Origin: Betaproteobacteria bacterium Ga0077532
GTDB lineage: Bacteria > Pseudomonadota > Gammaproteobacteria > Burkholderiales > Ga0077523
Length of the DNA stretch: 64,000 nucleotides
Direction of reading: 5' to 3'
Assembly: GCA_001464895.1 (NCBI GenBank)
Contig: LNEE01000017.1
Coordinates: 247,815 to 311,814 of the forward strand
The translations under genes were made by a program, and so were the position numbers. Each line of letters opens with the position of its first letter. Position 1 is the stretch's first letter. This document shows, piece by piece, positions 1 to 11,000 of this stretch. The notes beneath the pieces were generated by a model, which saw only the letters and a list, made by a program, of their open reading frames with translations, made no database searches and was not told the origin of the DNA.

Positions 1-3000
1 GGAGCAGACCCACGTAGCCGTTGATGATCCCCGCACCCGCGTCGTTGGTCGGCGAGACCTCGGCATAGAGGGTCGTCTCGGCGGTGATCCCGGCGCTGTC
101 GACGGCCGATAGCGTGATGTCGCCACCGGCCGTCACGGCATTGATCTGGCGCCAGTCGGCGCTCGTGGCGTAACCCTGCGCGGCCACGGAGAGATTCGGG
201 CTCGTCAGCGGCAGCGCGCCGACGTACTCGTAGATGTCGCCGGAGGGGAGCGCCACGCGCGCGCCCGCGCCGACCGTCGCCGGCAGGGATGTCACCGTGT
301 GGTCGGACGCCAGCCCTTCGTAGTCGATGAAGGCCCGCGACCGTGCGCTCACCTTGTTGCTGGACAGCACGGCGCTCGCGCTCATGCCCGCCGCCCCGAA
401 CAGGGCCGTGGGCGCCGACGTGGCCTCGTTGGTGACGAGCGCATCGATCTGCGCGGTGGAGGATGCATCGAGCACCACGCTGCCCGCCGCGTCCACCGTC
501 GTGTTCATCAACCAGGCCTCGACGCGGGCCGGGATCTCGTTGCCGAAGATCGGGGTGACGAGCGCCCAGTCGGCACTGGTGGCGTACTGGCGCACGGCTT
601 CCGAGAGATCGGGGGAGACGAGCGTCTGCGTGCCGACGTAGCGGTACGTGTCGCCGTTCGTGAGCTGCACCCGCTGCTCCTGCTTCAGCGCCGCGGGCGT
701 GTCGCTCGTCGTGTAGTCGAACTCCAGATCGGACAGGCCGATCAGCGCATCGAGACCGTTGAAGAGCAGGTTCTGCGCGGCCCAGCCCACGGTGTTGAAG
801 GCCAGCAGCACGCCGACGGACTGCGCGCCCGACGTGGAGGTGCTGGCGGTGGTCGCGTCGATGGTCGCGGTGCTCGTCGCGACGAGGGACACATCGCCCA
901 CGGTCGTCACGATGTCGGCATCCTCGGCGTACGCCACGGCGTCGGCCAGCACGATGTTCGTCGCGATGGTGGCGTTGACCGCGAGCGAGGTGCCCGCACC
1001 CCACGCACTCCCGCCGGACGAGATGGCCGTGCTGTCGGCCGTGGCCACGATGGCGGCGCTCTCGATGGCTTCGACGGTGACGGCATCGGCCGTCACCACG
1101 ACATTCTGCAGATGGGCGTCGGCGCCACCGCGGACGTCGTTGACGACGACGATGCCGCCGATCGCGACGGAATCCGAGGTCGAGATGCTGTTGCCCTGGG
1201 GGAAGAGCTGCGTCTCGGCGCGCTCCTTCCAGAACGCGAGATCCGTGTAGTCGACCGCCCCGAGATCGAGGGTGGCGGTGGTCCCCATGTACTCGTAGAT
1301 GCTGCCGTCCGTGCCGGCGACGAGCGCCCAGTCGTCCCCGTTGAAGTCGACTGCCGTGAGATCGGTGTCGTCCGCGGGACCTGCGCCGATGTACCGGTAC
1401 ACGCTCCCCGCCGTGCCGAGGGCTTCGTCGTGATTCGCCGCGGCCTCCACGGTGTCGCCGGGGGCGAGATCGACCGGGAAGATGTTGTCCGATGTGTAGT
1501 CCGGCGTCGTGTAGTCCGCGAGCACGCGGACCGTCTGACCGAAGGTGACGACGACCTCGCCGTCACCCGTGTCGTGATCGGTCGGGACGGTCTGGTTGAG
1601 CACGCTGTCGATGGTGGCCGCGCCGCCGTCGTTGCTCGTGATCGCGGACGACACCACGCGGGTGTTCGAGGCGATCAGCGCGTCGTCGGACGCCCGCACC
1701 GTCAGCGCGCCGCCGACGGTCACGGTGCCGGGGTCGTTCGTGTGCGCGATGTATGCCACCGCACCGGAAGACACCTTGTTCGTGGCCAGCACGCCGCTGG
1801 CGGCCCCACCCGTGGCGCCCCAGAGGGACGACGCCGTCGTGATCGCGGCATTGCTGACCGTGGCGTTCAGCACGGCCGCGTTGGTCGCCTCGACGAGCAC
1901 ATCGCCGGAGGCATCGACCGCCGCATCCGCGATGAAGGCGCTGACCGTGGTCGGCGCCTCCGTGAAGCCGAACTCGGTGCCGAGCAGCGCGTCGATCGCC
2001 GCCAGCGCCGTCTGGTCGACCTGCCAACCGATGGCGTTGAGGGCAATGGAGATGCCGCCGGTCGCCCCGGTCTGGGAGAGGCTCTGGGTGCCGGACTTGG
2101 TGGTGAGACTCAGCTGCGAGCGCGCATCGATGGTCGACGTGTCCGACGCCGTCACCGAGACGTCCCCGGCGGTCACGCTGCCACCATCGATACGCGCGGT
2201 CACCGCGCCGGTCACCACGTTCTGCGAGAGATTGCCACCCAGCGTGAGCGACACGCTGCCCGGGAGCACGCCCGTGGACTGCAGTTCCGCGGTGTCGGAC
2301 TTCGACGCGATGCGGACCTCGCGCGTCGCGGTCACCGCGACGTCGCCCGACGCCTCGACGGCGGCATCCTCCACGTACGCGTCCAGGGCGCGATCGAACG
2401 CGTTCCGGGCGTACGTGACGTCGAGTTCCACGGAAGTGACGACCGCGCTCAGATCGGCGTTCAGGCGCAGGTCGGGAGACGCCGCCGTGAGCGATGCCGC
2501 GTCGGTGGCCTCGACCACGAGACCGCCATCGCCCAGGGTCATCGCGCCATCGGCGACGTAGGCACTCGTCGCGCCATCGACCACGTTCCAGGCCTGCTTT
2601 CCGATCACGCTGGACGCGGTGTCGTTGCCGGCCAGAACCTCGAGTCCGCCAGCCTCGACGTCGGCGCCGCTCACGAAGGCGGCCGTGGTGTCGGAGACCG
2701 CCGTGTCGGCGAGGCCCACGAGATCGGAGACGACCGTGGCACCCACCGCGCCGGTGTTGGCGGCGGCGATGCGGACCGCACCGATGGCATCGATCGCGGG
2801 ACCCGACGCCGGGGCGGACGTCACCGATGCCTGCGTGTTGCGGGTGATGTCGACGCTTGCAGACAGGACGTCGAAGCTGTCGAAGACGGTGGCCGCCCCG
2901 GAGTCGGTGACCGTCACGTCGACATCGACGGTGTCGGTCGCCTCGATGGCCAGGCTGGCCGCGTCGGTGGCCGACAGCGGATTGCTGCCCACGACGAGCT

Positions 3001-4342
3001 TTGCGGCGCCGGCCGCGCTTGCGCGGGTCGTGTTCGTCACCGTCACCACCGGGCCGCCCGTCTGGAAGGTCGAGGCGGTGACGGCGCCCGAGATCGTCGT
3101 GCTCGTCCGGGCGGACATCCAGAGGCTGCCGGCATCGATGACCGCGTTGCCGAGCACGTCGACGATGGACGAACTCCCGGCGGTGATGTCGGCATCGAGG
3201 TGCGTGAGCGTGGCTGACTGCGAGGCGCTCGCCTCGATCACCACGGCGCCCGTCGCGGTGAGGCTGCCGCTCACGACGACGCTCGCGTTCGCACCCACGG
3301 TCGCGGCAGTGGCGCCGGCCGTGGCAGACGCCGTCTCGGCAGCGGAGAGCCGTACGGAACGGGCGGTGAGTGAAGCGCCCGCTTCCAGCGCGATGGACTC
3401 GCCCTCGACGAACACGTCGCTGCCGGCGAGATCGAGCAGACCCGACAGTCGGATCACGTCGCGACCGGACCCGCCGCGGATCGTGAGCGATTCGGACGGA
3501 CCACCGAACGTGATGCTCTCGAAGGTGCCCGTCGGGCTCGCCAGCGTGAAGGAGGATCCCGTGGCGGTGAGCACGGCTTCGTGACCGCCATCGGACAATT
3601 GCACCACCCGGCGCGCCACGATGGTGCTGTCGATGACGGGCTCGAGCCCGGCGAATGCCACTGCCACGGCATCGCGAGAGAGCCGTCCGGACTGCGGCCC
3701 GGTGGTCTCGTACGTGAGTTGCTCGAAGACGCCGCCTGCCAGTTCGAGCGTGTCGAAACCGCCGTCACCGCCGTCGATGAGGCCGGAGATCACGCCATCC
3801 GCCGCCAGGACGAAATGGTCCTGATTCCCCGCTGCACCCGAGAGGTTCTCGAACCCGGCGAACTGCTGTCCCTCGCGCGTGCCGGCGTCGGTGGAGGTGA
3901 TCAGCCAGATGCTGTTCGCCGTCCAACCGACGAGGGTATCGCTGCCGTCACCGCCGAACAGTTGTACCTCGATCCCGAGGTCGCCGACATCGAACACGTC
4001 GTCGCCGCCACGACCGTCGGCCGTGAGCGCGAAGATGCCCGCTGCCTCGCTGCCGAACCGGCCGAAGAAGTCCCCGTGCGCCACATCGAGAATCGCGCCA
4101 CCGTCGGACGCGTCCCCGACCCGCCGGACCACGAGCGTGTCGGCGGCGTCGGTGAGCTGGAGGTTGAGGACATTGACCGCAGGCACCCCACCGACGCCGT
4201 CGGCCGACAGCAGCAGTCTGGGTTCGAGCGCCTCCAGCAGCGCCTTCCTGCGATACGGCGGCAGTTCGGGAGTCGCGTGTTGGAAGGGTCGCGTACGTGT
4301 GACCGCGCGGAAGATTCCCGAGAACGACGGCATCCAGCCCAT
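1..4342 (-). CDS. Giant LEPRxLL surface protein, N-terminal part (runs off left edge)
   Basis: The frame is open from the ATG at 4342 to the window edge, giving 1447 full codons and no stop. Start choice: GGAGG lies 7 nt before this ATG, and an in-frame stop sits at 4364-4366. LEPRLLL is at residues 39-45 within KALLEALEPRLLLSAD, nearly the same as in the downstream-strand neighbour. RTX-like glycine/aspartate stretches (GGDD, GGDGSDTLVG) follow at about residues 95-180. The rest is low-complexity Ala/Thr/Ser/Val beta-strand repeats typical of filamentous adhesins. At least four copies of a short motif, Y-x-Y-x-G, then D/N-L, then a Trp 15-20 residues later, lie near plus-strand positions 1390, 1290, 630 and 220. 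A surface or secreted adhesin is inferred; no enzymatic domain is visible. Its C-terminus, and so its anchoring mode, is outside the window. Confidence 0.85.
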   Translation of the reverse strand, partial: MGWMPSFSGIFRAVTRTRPFQHATPELPPYRRKALLEALEPRLLLSADGVGGVPAVNVLNLQLTDAADTLVVRRVGDASDGGAILDVAHGDFFGRFGSEAAGIFALTADGRGGDDVFDVGDLGIEVQLFGGDGSDTLVGWTANSIWLITSTDAGTREGQQFAGFENLSGAAGNQDHFVLAADGVISGLIDGGDGGFDTLELAGGVFEQLTYETTGPQSGRLSRDAVAVAFAGLEPVIDSTIVARRVVQLSDGGHEAVLTATGSSFTLASPTGTFESITFGGPSESLTIRGGSGRDVIRLSGLLDLAGSDVFVEGESIALEAGASLTARSVRLSAAETASATAGATAATVGANASVVVSGSLTATGAVVIEASASQSATLTHLDADITAGSSSIVDVLGNAVIDAGSLWMSARTSTTISGAVTASTFQTGGPVVTVTNTTRASAAGAAKLVVGSNPLSATDAASLAIEATDTVDVDVTVTDSGAATVFDSFDVLSASVDITRNTQASVTSAPASGPAIDAIGAVRIAAANTGAVGATVVSDLVGLADTAVSDTTAAFVSGADVEAGGLEVLAGNDTASSVIGKQAWNVVDGATSAYVADGAMTLGDGGLVVEATDAASLTAASPDLRLNADLSAVVTSVELDVTYARNAFDRALDAYVEDAAVEASGDVAVTATREVRIASKSDTAELQSTGVLPGSVSLTLGGNLSQNVVTGAVTARIDGGSVTAGDVSVTASDTSTIDARSQLSLTTKSGTQSLSQTGATGGISIALNAIGWQVDQTALAAIDALLGTEFGFTEAPTTVSAFIADAAVDASGDVLVEATNAAVLNATVSNAAITTASSLWGATGGAASGVLATNKVSSGAVAYIAHTNDPGTVTVGGALTVRASDDALIASNTRVVSSAITSNDGGAATIDSVLNQTVPTDHDTGDGEVVVTFGQTVRVLADYTTPDYTSDNIFPVDLAPGDTVEAAANHDEALGTAGSVYRYIGAGPADDTDLTAVDFNGDDWALVAGTDGSIYEYMGTTATLDLGAVDYTDLAFWKERAETQLFPQGNSISTSDSVAIGGIVVVNDVRGGADAHLQNVVVTADAVTVEAIESAAIVATADSTAISSGGSAWGAGTSLAVNATIATNIVLADAVAYAEDADIVTTVGDVSLVATSTATIDATTASTSTSGAQSVGVLLAFNTVGWAAQNLLFNGLDALIGLSDLEFDYTTSDTPAALKQEQRVQLTNGDTYRYVGTQTLVSPDLSEAVRQYATSADWALVTPIFGNEIPARVEAWLMNTTVDAAGSVVLDASSTAQIDALVTNEATSAPTALFGAAGMSASAVLSSNKVSARSRAFIDYEGLASDHTVTSLPATVGAGARVALPSGDIYEYVGALPLTSPNLSVAAQGYATSADWRQINAVTAGGDITLSAVDSAGITAETTLYAEVSPTNDAGAGIINGYVGLL

Positions 4343-5012
4343 TGCATGACCTCCAGGCGAACTTCATGGTCCGGTGGCACGCGTTGGCATGCGGTGGCGC
4401 TCTGGCACACCCGGACGGAGACAGGAGAAGCGATTTTTGGTGCGAACCGGCCGACGAAGTGGAGCCGCATCAGCCGGGATGGCGAGCGCCCTGGGGCGGC
4501 GCGCCGTGCGTCGAGCGGGGAACCGACGCTATAAGTCGGGAGGCCTGGGTGGCGTGATCACCGAGGCATGCACCCTGGCGTGGAATTCGGCGTGCACCGA
4601 CCCGAGCGTCGAGAGAGTTCTCGCGGATCGACCTGCAACCGGAACGGGGGCGTTGGAGCAGGCGGTGCGTTGCGTTCGCCGGACGGTGGCATCCAACCAG
4701 CCGCTGCGGCTGGTGGCCTGCGTCGACCTTGGCGATCGTGCGGCGCTGTGGCTCGGAGACATGGGTCTTCCCTCTCGCATGTTTTTTCTTTTAGCCGTGA
4801 CCGGTGCTGCATGACTGCCGATGTCCGCAGCCGGTCCAGACGCGCGCCATGCGAGGGAAAAACCTAACAGAACAGGAGCTTCCGCTTGGGTTTCAAGCCT
4901 GCTGGCTTCGTGCTCCGATGCTCGCACTTTTCCCGCGCGCCTGTAAACGCAAACCTGAATGGCATTGGCGCGGACCGCGGTGGCCACCGCGATCCGCCCA
5001 CGAAAGCGCCAG
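4343..5012. other. Intergenic spacer between the two giant genes
   Basis: This 670-bp spacer holds the 3' flank of the 14,038-codon gene and the 5' leader of the partial LEPRxLL gene. Visible elements are a 28-nt near-perfect inverted repeat at 4970-4997 and a short AAGCC/GGCTT hairpin near 4896-4909. A CCGAC/GTCGG inverted repeat flanks a TTATAG on the minus strand near 4525-4541, a weak -10 candidate for the partial gene. Short open frames here lack ribosome sites and look spurious. Confidence 0.6.
4970..4997 (-). terminator. Candidate factor-independent hairpin after the giant gene
   Basis: The arms GCGGATCGCGGTGG and CCACCGCGGTCCGC (read on the minus strand) pair over 14 positions with one mismatch, starting 16 nt after the giant gene's stop codon. 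No T-run follows, so it may be a stability hairpin or protein site rather than an intrinsic terminator. Confidence 0.4.
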
Positions 5013-8000
5013 CTACAGCCGCCGACCCAGTTTCCGCGCCACCAGATACTTCAGCGCCTGCAGCACACCCTCGCTGGGTGCCGCCGCTTCCACCGGCGCG
5101 GAGAGCTTCACGCCCTGCGTGAGCGTCGGCAGCTTGATCCTCCAGCTCTCCTCCGCCGTCGGCTGCGGTGCGGCATCGGCCCACGTCGGCGCGCCCTTCA
5201 GGAAGCGCTCCGCGAGTTCGTCCGCCGGGGTGGCGATCCGCATCGCGTTCAAGCGATCCATCGAGGCCGCGAGGTTGAACGCAGTGATGTTCGGGCCGAA
5301 GGTCGTCCGCGTCGCCGAGGTCTGCACCTTGGCCTGTGCCTGCTGCTGCGAGGGCGCCGACGGCCCGGCCACGGCCTGGCCTCCGGGTGCGAGCACAGCG
5401 GTCTGCTGCGTCGCCGGGATGGGCGGGATCTGCGCCTGGTCGAGCGACGCATTGGTACCGCCGCCCAGGATGAACTGCGTCTCCGACACGATCATCGCGC
5501 TGTCGGCCGAAGTGAGGGCCCCGTCGCGATTCACATCCCCGATCAGCCGCGGATCGAAGGTGCGGTAGGCGTCGAAGCCGGTGTCTGCGCCGCCCTCGAC
5601 CCGCGCGACGCGCTGCGCGTCGAGGCTGGTGTAACGGCCGTCGCCGTTGGTGTCGCCGAGGTATGCAACCACGTGGACGCCATCGGCCGCCCGACCCGCA
5701 CGGCCGTCGACCACGACGCCTCCGACGTCGAGCACGCCGGCACTGCGGTACGCGGCCGTCGACGGTACGGAGGCGATGAGCCGCACGAGTTCGCGGCTGC
5801 CCGCCGCAACCGCACTGCTCGTGATGATGCGGATGGCGAGATTGCCGGGCGTGCCGGTCACCGTGAACTGGCTGCCGGCCGGGAGATCGTCGCCGCCCTC
5901 CAGCCCCGCGACGGTGAGCTTGGTCCCGTCGTACTTCAGCGTGAAGCGGATGTCGGACGCGGCCACCGGCGTCGTGAGCGTGATCGGGATGCCTCGTTCG
6001 GTGGCGTCGACGTTCGCGATCTGCTTCGGCCCCACGAGGGTGTGGGCGATCGTGACGACCGGCTGCGTGTTCGGCGCGACGGTGAAGATGGTCCGGTAGT
6101 CGTCGCCCGAGACGTTGTCGCGGTTGCCGTCGAGCGTGCGGCCGAGATCGTCGCGGAAGGCGTTGTCACGGCTGAAGAGGGTCGTCGTGTAACGCCCCGC
6201 AGCCAGCGCGCCGTCGGTGGCGACGAAGCGGAAGCCCTGGCGGTCGGCATCGAGCACCATCGAGCCGCGGACGAGATTCCCGGCGGCGTCGCGGATGTCG
6301 ACGTCGGGGCCACCCAGCGGGACGATGGCACTCTCGTAGAGATTGATGCCGTCGGCGACGAAGGTGCGGCTGAAGCGCACCGAGAAGCCGCCTTCGTTGG
6401 CGGTGAAGTTGGTGACGTAGAGCCGGTCGTTGACGACGTCGACGGTGCGCGTGGCGGCCGACCAGGCGCCGTCCTCGTCGATGGCGCCCACCTGGATCAG
6501 CGGCCGGGTGCCCGGCAGCCGGTACGTGTGGCTTAGTTCACGCACATCGCCCGCGGCGGTCTGCAGCGGCGAGCCGTCGCCCCAGTCGACGATCCACTGT
6601 TGGATGGTGTCGGCACCGGGGTCGGACGACGCGAACTTCAGCACGTAAGGCTGGCCGGACAGCGCGAAGGCCTCGCCCTCGGTGGTGAGCACGGGGGCCA
6701 CGTTGCGCACGAGCACGGCAGCCTCGGTACGCACCTCGGACTCGCCGTCGGACACGACGATCTCGAAGGGGTACGTGGCATCGCCATCGGTGGCAGTCCA
6801 GCGGAATTCGCCGCGGCTGGCGTCGGTGCGGACGATCGTGGCGCCGTCCGGGGCCCCGGCCAGCGTGACGTCGACGACATCGCCGTCCACGTCGTCGACG
6901 GTGAAGCCGATGACCACGCTCTGACCTTCATCGACAACCTGGCGGACGGGATCACCGAAGACGACGGTCGGCGCGTCGTTCACGCCGTCGACGGTCAGCG
7001 TGACGGTGGCGAGGTTGGAATCGACCTCACCGTCGTTCACGCGGTAGGTGAAGGTGTCGGTGCCGAAGAAGTTGGCGATCGGCGTGTAGACGAAGCTGCC
7101 GTTGCCCTGATCCACGAGTGTGCCGTGCTGCGTGGTGTCGACGAGCGTGAAGGTGAGCGCGTCGCCGTCGGGATCGGTGTCGTTGCCCAGAAGACTCGCG
7201 ATGTCGATGGCGAGGCTGCCGTCCTCGTCGAGGCCGCGGGCATCGTCGACGGCCACCGGCGCGCGGTTGGTGCCGTCGGCGAAACCGAAGCGCACGTCGT
7301 CGATGACCACGCGCGACCCGACGGCGCCGAAGCCCAGCAGGTCGAAGTGCAGAACGACACCGTTGGGCGCATCGATGCCGGTGAGGTCGATGGTGAAGGT
7401 GATGGGGTTCGTGACGTCGCCCGGGAGGGCGTCGCCAGCGAGGCCGCCGATGGTGACTGCACTGCTCCGCCGGAGGGTGCCGTCGGCCTGGATGTTGATG
7501 AGCGCATCGGTGTTGGAGAGCGACACCGTGCCCGCCACCGGCAGGCCGGTGACGGCGTCCAGCAGCGCCACTTCGAAGGCGTCCTGCGGGCCCGCGCCCG
7601 GGGTGTCGAAGTCGGCATCGAGGAGCGTGAAGCCGAGTGTGAGCGCACCTTCGGGGATCGCAAACGTCTGCGAGAGACCCGACGTCAGCGCGCGGTCCTC
7701 GGAAAGCGTCGCGACCCCGCCCTGCACGCCTGCGCTGCCGCGGGTGGTCCAGCCGAAGCCGGCCGCGGACGGGTCAGCCACCGAGAACAGGCCGTTGACC
7801 ACATCCGCCGGAATCGTCGGTGTCAGCAAGCCGGGCCCGATGGAAACGGGCACGTCGGCAAATGCCGGATCCGTGAGATCCCTGGCCGCCGCGATGATGC
7901 GTGCCGCCAGTTCGGAGGGCAGCTTGCGCTGGAAGGTCGAGAGGGTCGCCGACATGAGATCGACGCCGTGCGCGGCGGCCTCCAGATGATTGCGATCGTC

Positions 8001-11000
8001 CGCCAGTGCCGCCCGGACGCCCGGCGCTTCGAACACCACGCTGCCGTCGTCCAGCACCCGGACGAAACGGTCGTAGCCCTCGAAGCCGCTGAGGAAACCC
8101 AGCGTGTGACCGACTTCGTGCGCGATGACGCTGAAGAGGTCGATGCGACCGAACGCGGCGGACGCGGGATCGCGGAACTCCGCGTCATCCAGCGGCGTGG
8201 CATCGACGAACCAGCCGTGCCCGTCGGCGTTCCAGTCGAGGACGATGCGGCCTTCGGACGGTGCGCCATCGACGCCGAGGTGGGTGATCCAGGCCTCGCC
8301 GAGCTGGCCATCGGGGAGATCGGCGATGGCCACGCGCAACTCGATCGCTGCCTCACCGAGCTCGTCCCGCCACAAGGACAGCGCGGTGTCGCGCAGCGAG
8401 AGGACCGCGTCGACACTCTCGAGTCCGCGACTCGGTTCGCCGGTCACCCGCACCGACGCGGTTGCATCGACCATCAATGGTGCGCCTCGCTGCGCGGCCA
8501 TCGCGGCAGCGTAGGCATCCTCGCGAATCGTCAGGGACCGGATCGGATTGGCGTTCCACTCGCCAATCGACGGCACGCCCCCTGTCTCCAGCGCCTCGCG
8601 CAATGGCGCCGAGTTCACAAATGGCACGTCGGGGCCATCGGGGCCACCGAACGCCCTGCCATAGGCCCCCATGACCTCCTGCAACTGTTCGAACGACTCG
8701 AAGAAGGCGATTCCCCGGTTCTGGATCTCTCCCATGGATCGGTCGATCCGGGCGAGGCGATCCAGTGTTGCGTTGAACGTGGTGAACGTGTCAGCGCCTT
8801 CTCCGATCGTCTGGAAACGCGTGGTGAACTGCGTGAACGTCGGGTCCTGGATGAACCAACGTTCCCCGAGCTGGCCGATGAGGGTCTGATGGCCTGTGAA
8901 CGTCAGCCGGTTCACGCCGAAGTTCGCTTCGCCGGCGATGATGCCGGGCAGGTGGGACTCGCCTACCAGCGACGCCATGTCACAGTAGCCATACGGAGAT
9001 CCGCAGGCCTCGAACTGACCCTTGAGCGTCCGCGCGTAGTCACCGAGCGCCGATTCGAGCTGCGCCTGGGTCCGCATCGGAATCCCGGCAGGGTCCCAAC
9101 CGGGACTCCACGGCAACCCGCCCTGACTCGCCCGGGCCAACGCACGTACCTCCGCGTTGTTGGACAAGGTCGTCATGCCTGACCCGCCGAACACGTTCAC
9201 CGGCCCCGCTTCGCCGATCTTCGCGATCTTCGCGTTGCTCACGTAGCCACCCTCTCGAGCGCCCATGGTGAAGTGCGCGCCGTGCATGATCGACGCCTCG
9301 CGGTCGCCGGCCTCGATGAGGCGGCGGTTCAGCGGATCCACCACGCGGTCGAGGATTTCCTGATTGCTCAGGAACCGGCCGGTGTTCTTGTCCTTGACCC
9401 ACGCGAGGTCCAGATCGCTGCGCAGCAGGCGGCCGGAGTCGGCGTCCCGCAGCAGCCCGAAGGTCGACTTGGCCTTGATGGCCTCCGGCTTGGCGGCGAG
9501 GCCCCACTTGGTGCCGACCTTGGTGCCGAAGGCAGTGACCGGGTCGGTGGCGCGGATCGCGATCTCGAGCCCCTGCTCGCCCGCGAAGGCCTTGATGACG
9601 TCCTGCTGGCGGGCGGTCGCACCCGATTGCGGCCCGGCAATGCGGGTGGCCACCTTCTTCACCGCATCGCGCGCACCGTCGGCAAGCTCGCCCAGCAGCG
9701 AGACCTTCTTCGGTGTCGGATTGCTGAGCACGCTGCCGATGCCGGTGTACGTCGGCGGATCGATGCCGTGCTGCACCCAGTTGTCGATGTGCTCCCGGGT
9801 CCTGGGCGTCCAGCCCTTCGCCTGCATCTCGTCCCACAGCGGCTTCAGCGCGGCGGCGGTGTCCGCGCGCTTCGCCTGGGCCGCCAGGCGTTCCCCCTGC
9901 ATGGCGGTGACCACCTTCTCGGCGCGCGCGATGCGTTCCGCCCCTTCCGCCGCGGCCTTGGTCGCGGCCGCTTCGACGCGGGAAGCGCGCCCGGACGACT
10001 GGAGCGACTCGACCACCTTGCCCACCGTCTGGCCGACCTTCTTTCCGGCGTCGCTCAGCTTGTCGGCCGCCTTGCCCAGCGCGCCTGCGGCCTTCGCGGC
10101 GGTTTCGGCCAGGGTACCGATGGCCTTCGCGGCCTTGGCGGCGCCGGCGGCAGCCGCTTCCGCCATCAGCGGCCCGCTCGCGAGATTGAGCGCCGCAGAT
10201 CCGAGCAGCTCGGCCGTGTTGAGCGCCCCCTCGATCTTCTTGCCCTCCTTGGCGAGCTGGTTCTGGGTCTTCAGCCAGTTGCTCATGCCGCTCGTGAGCA
10301 GCGCGAAGTTGTCCACGCACGGGTCGCCCAGCTTGTGGGCAAGATCCATGAGGGGGTCCAGCGTGTCCTTCGACAGGCTGTTCGCCCAGCCGCGAAGGGT
10401 GTCGCTGCCGGTGTAGTACGCGGCGGCCTGGAGCGTCGCTGCCGTGGCGGTCTTGCCGAGCCAGGCCACGCCCTCCACCAGGCCGATGGCGCCGGTGACC
10501 AGCCCCTTGCCAAGACCCAGCACCGTGGCGGTGCCCTGCCCTGCGATGTTCCCGGCCGTCTCGCCCGCCACGGCGCCGACGAGATCCTTCATGCCGTAGG
10601 AAAGTCCGAGGAGCATGTTGTTGGCGGTCTCGCCGACGCTGACCCCGCTGAACGTGTTGCCGATCTTCGCCAGGACACCCTCGTTGCCGGTCGGGTCGAC
10701 CATGAACGTCGGGCTGTTGCCGACATAGCGGTACAGGTTGGCATCGCCACCGGCGAAACCGATGGGGTCGGCCGAGGCGAAGCGCCCGAGCCGCGCGTCG
10801 TACCAGCGCGCCCGGTAGTCGAACAGGCCGGCGGAGGCATCGAACTCGCGGCCGGTATAGCTGAAGCGCGGCGCGGCGCCGGGGTCGGTCTGCGCCGCGA
10901 TCGCGCCGAAGGTCGTGAACTGCAGATGGTTCGCCAATGTCCCGTTGGCACGGGCGACGTCGCGCACGGTGCCCTGGTGGTCGGCGAGCATCCACGTGAT

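Noticed and set aside
299-3217. 972-codon plus-strand frame
   Set aside because: Antisense to the partial LEPRxLL gene, with Arg/Gly/His-rich composition and no domain. The minus-strand frame has the ribosome site and a recognised motif.
4529-4987. 152-codon minus-strand frame in the spacer between the giant genes (possible immunity protein)
   Set aside because: No ribosome site, no recognisable domain, and biased Arg/Ala/Ser composition; it also spans the 28-nt hairpin.
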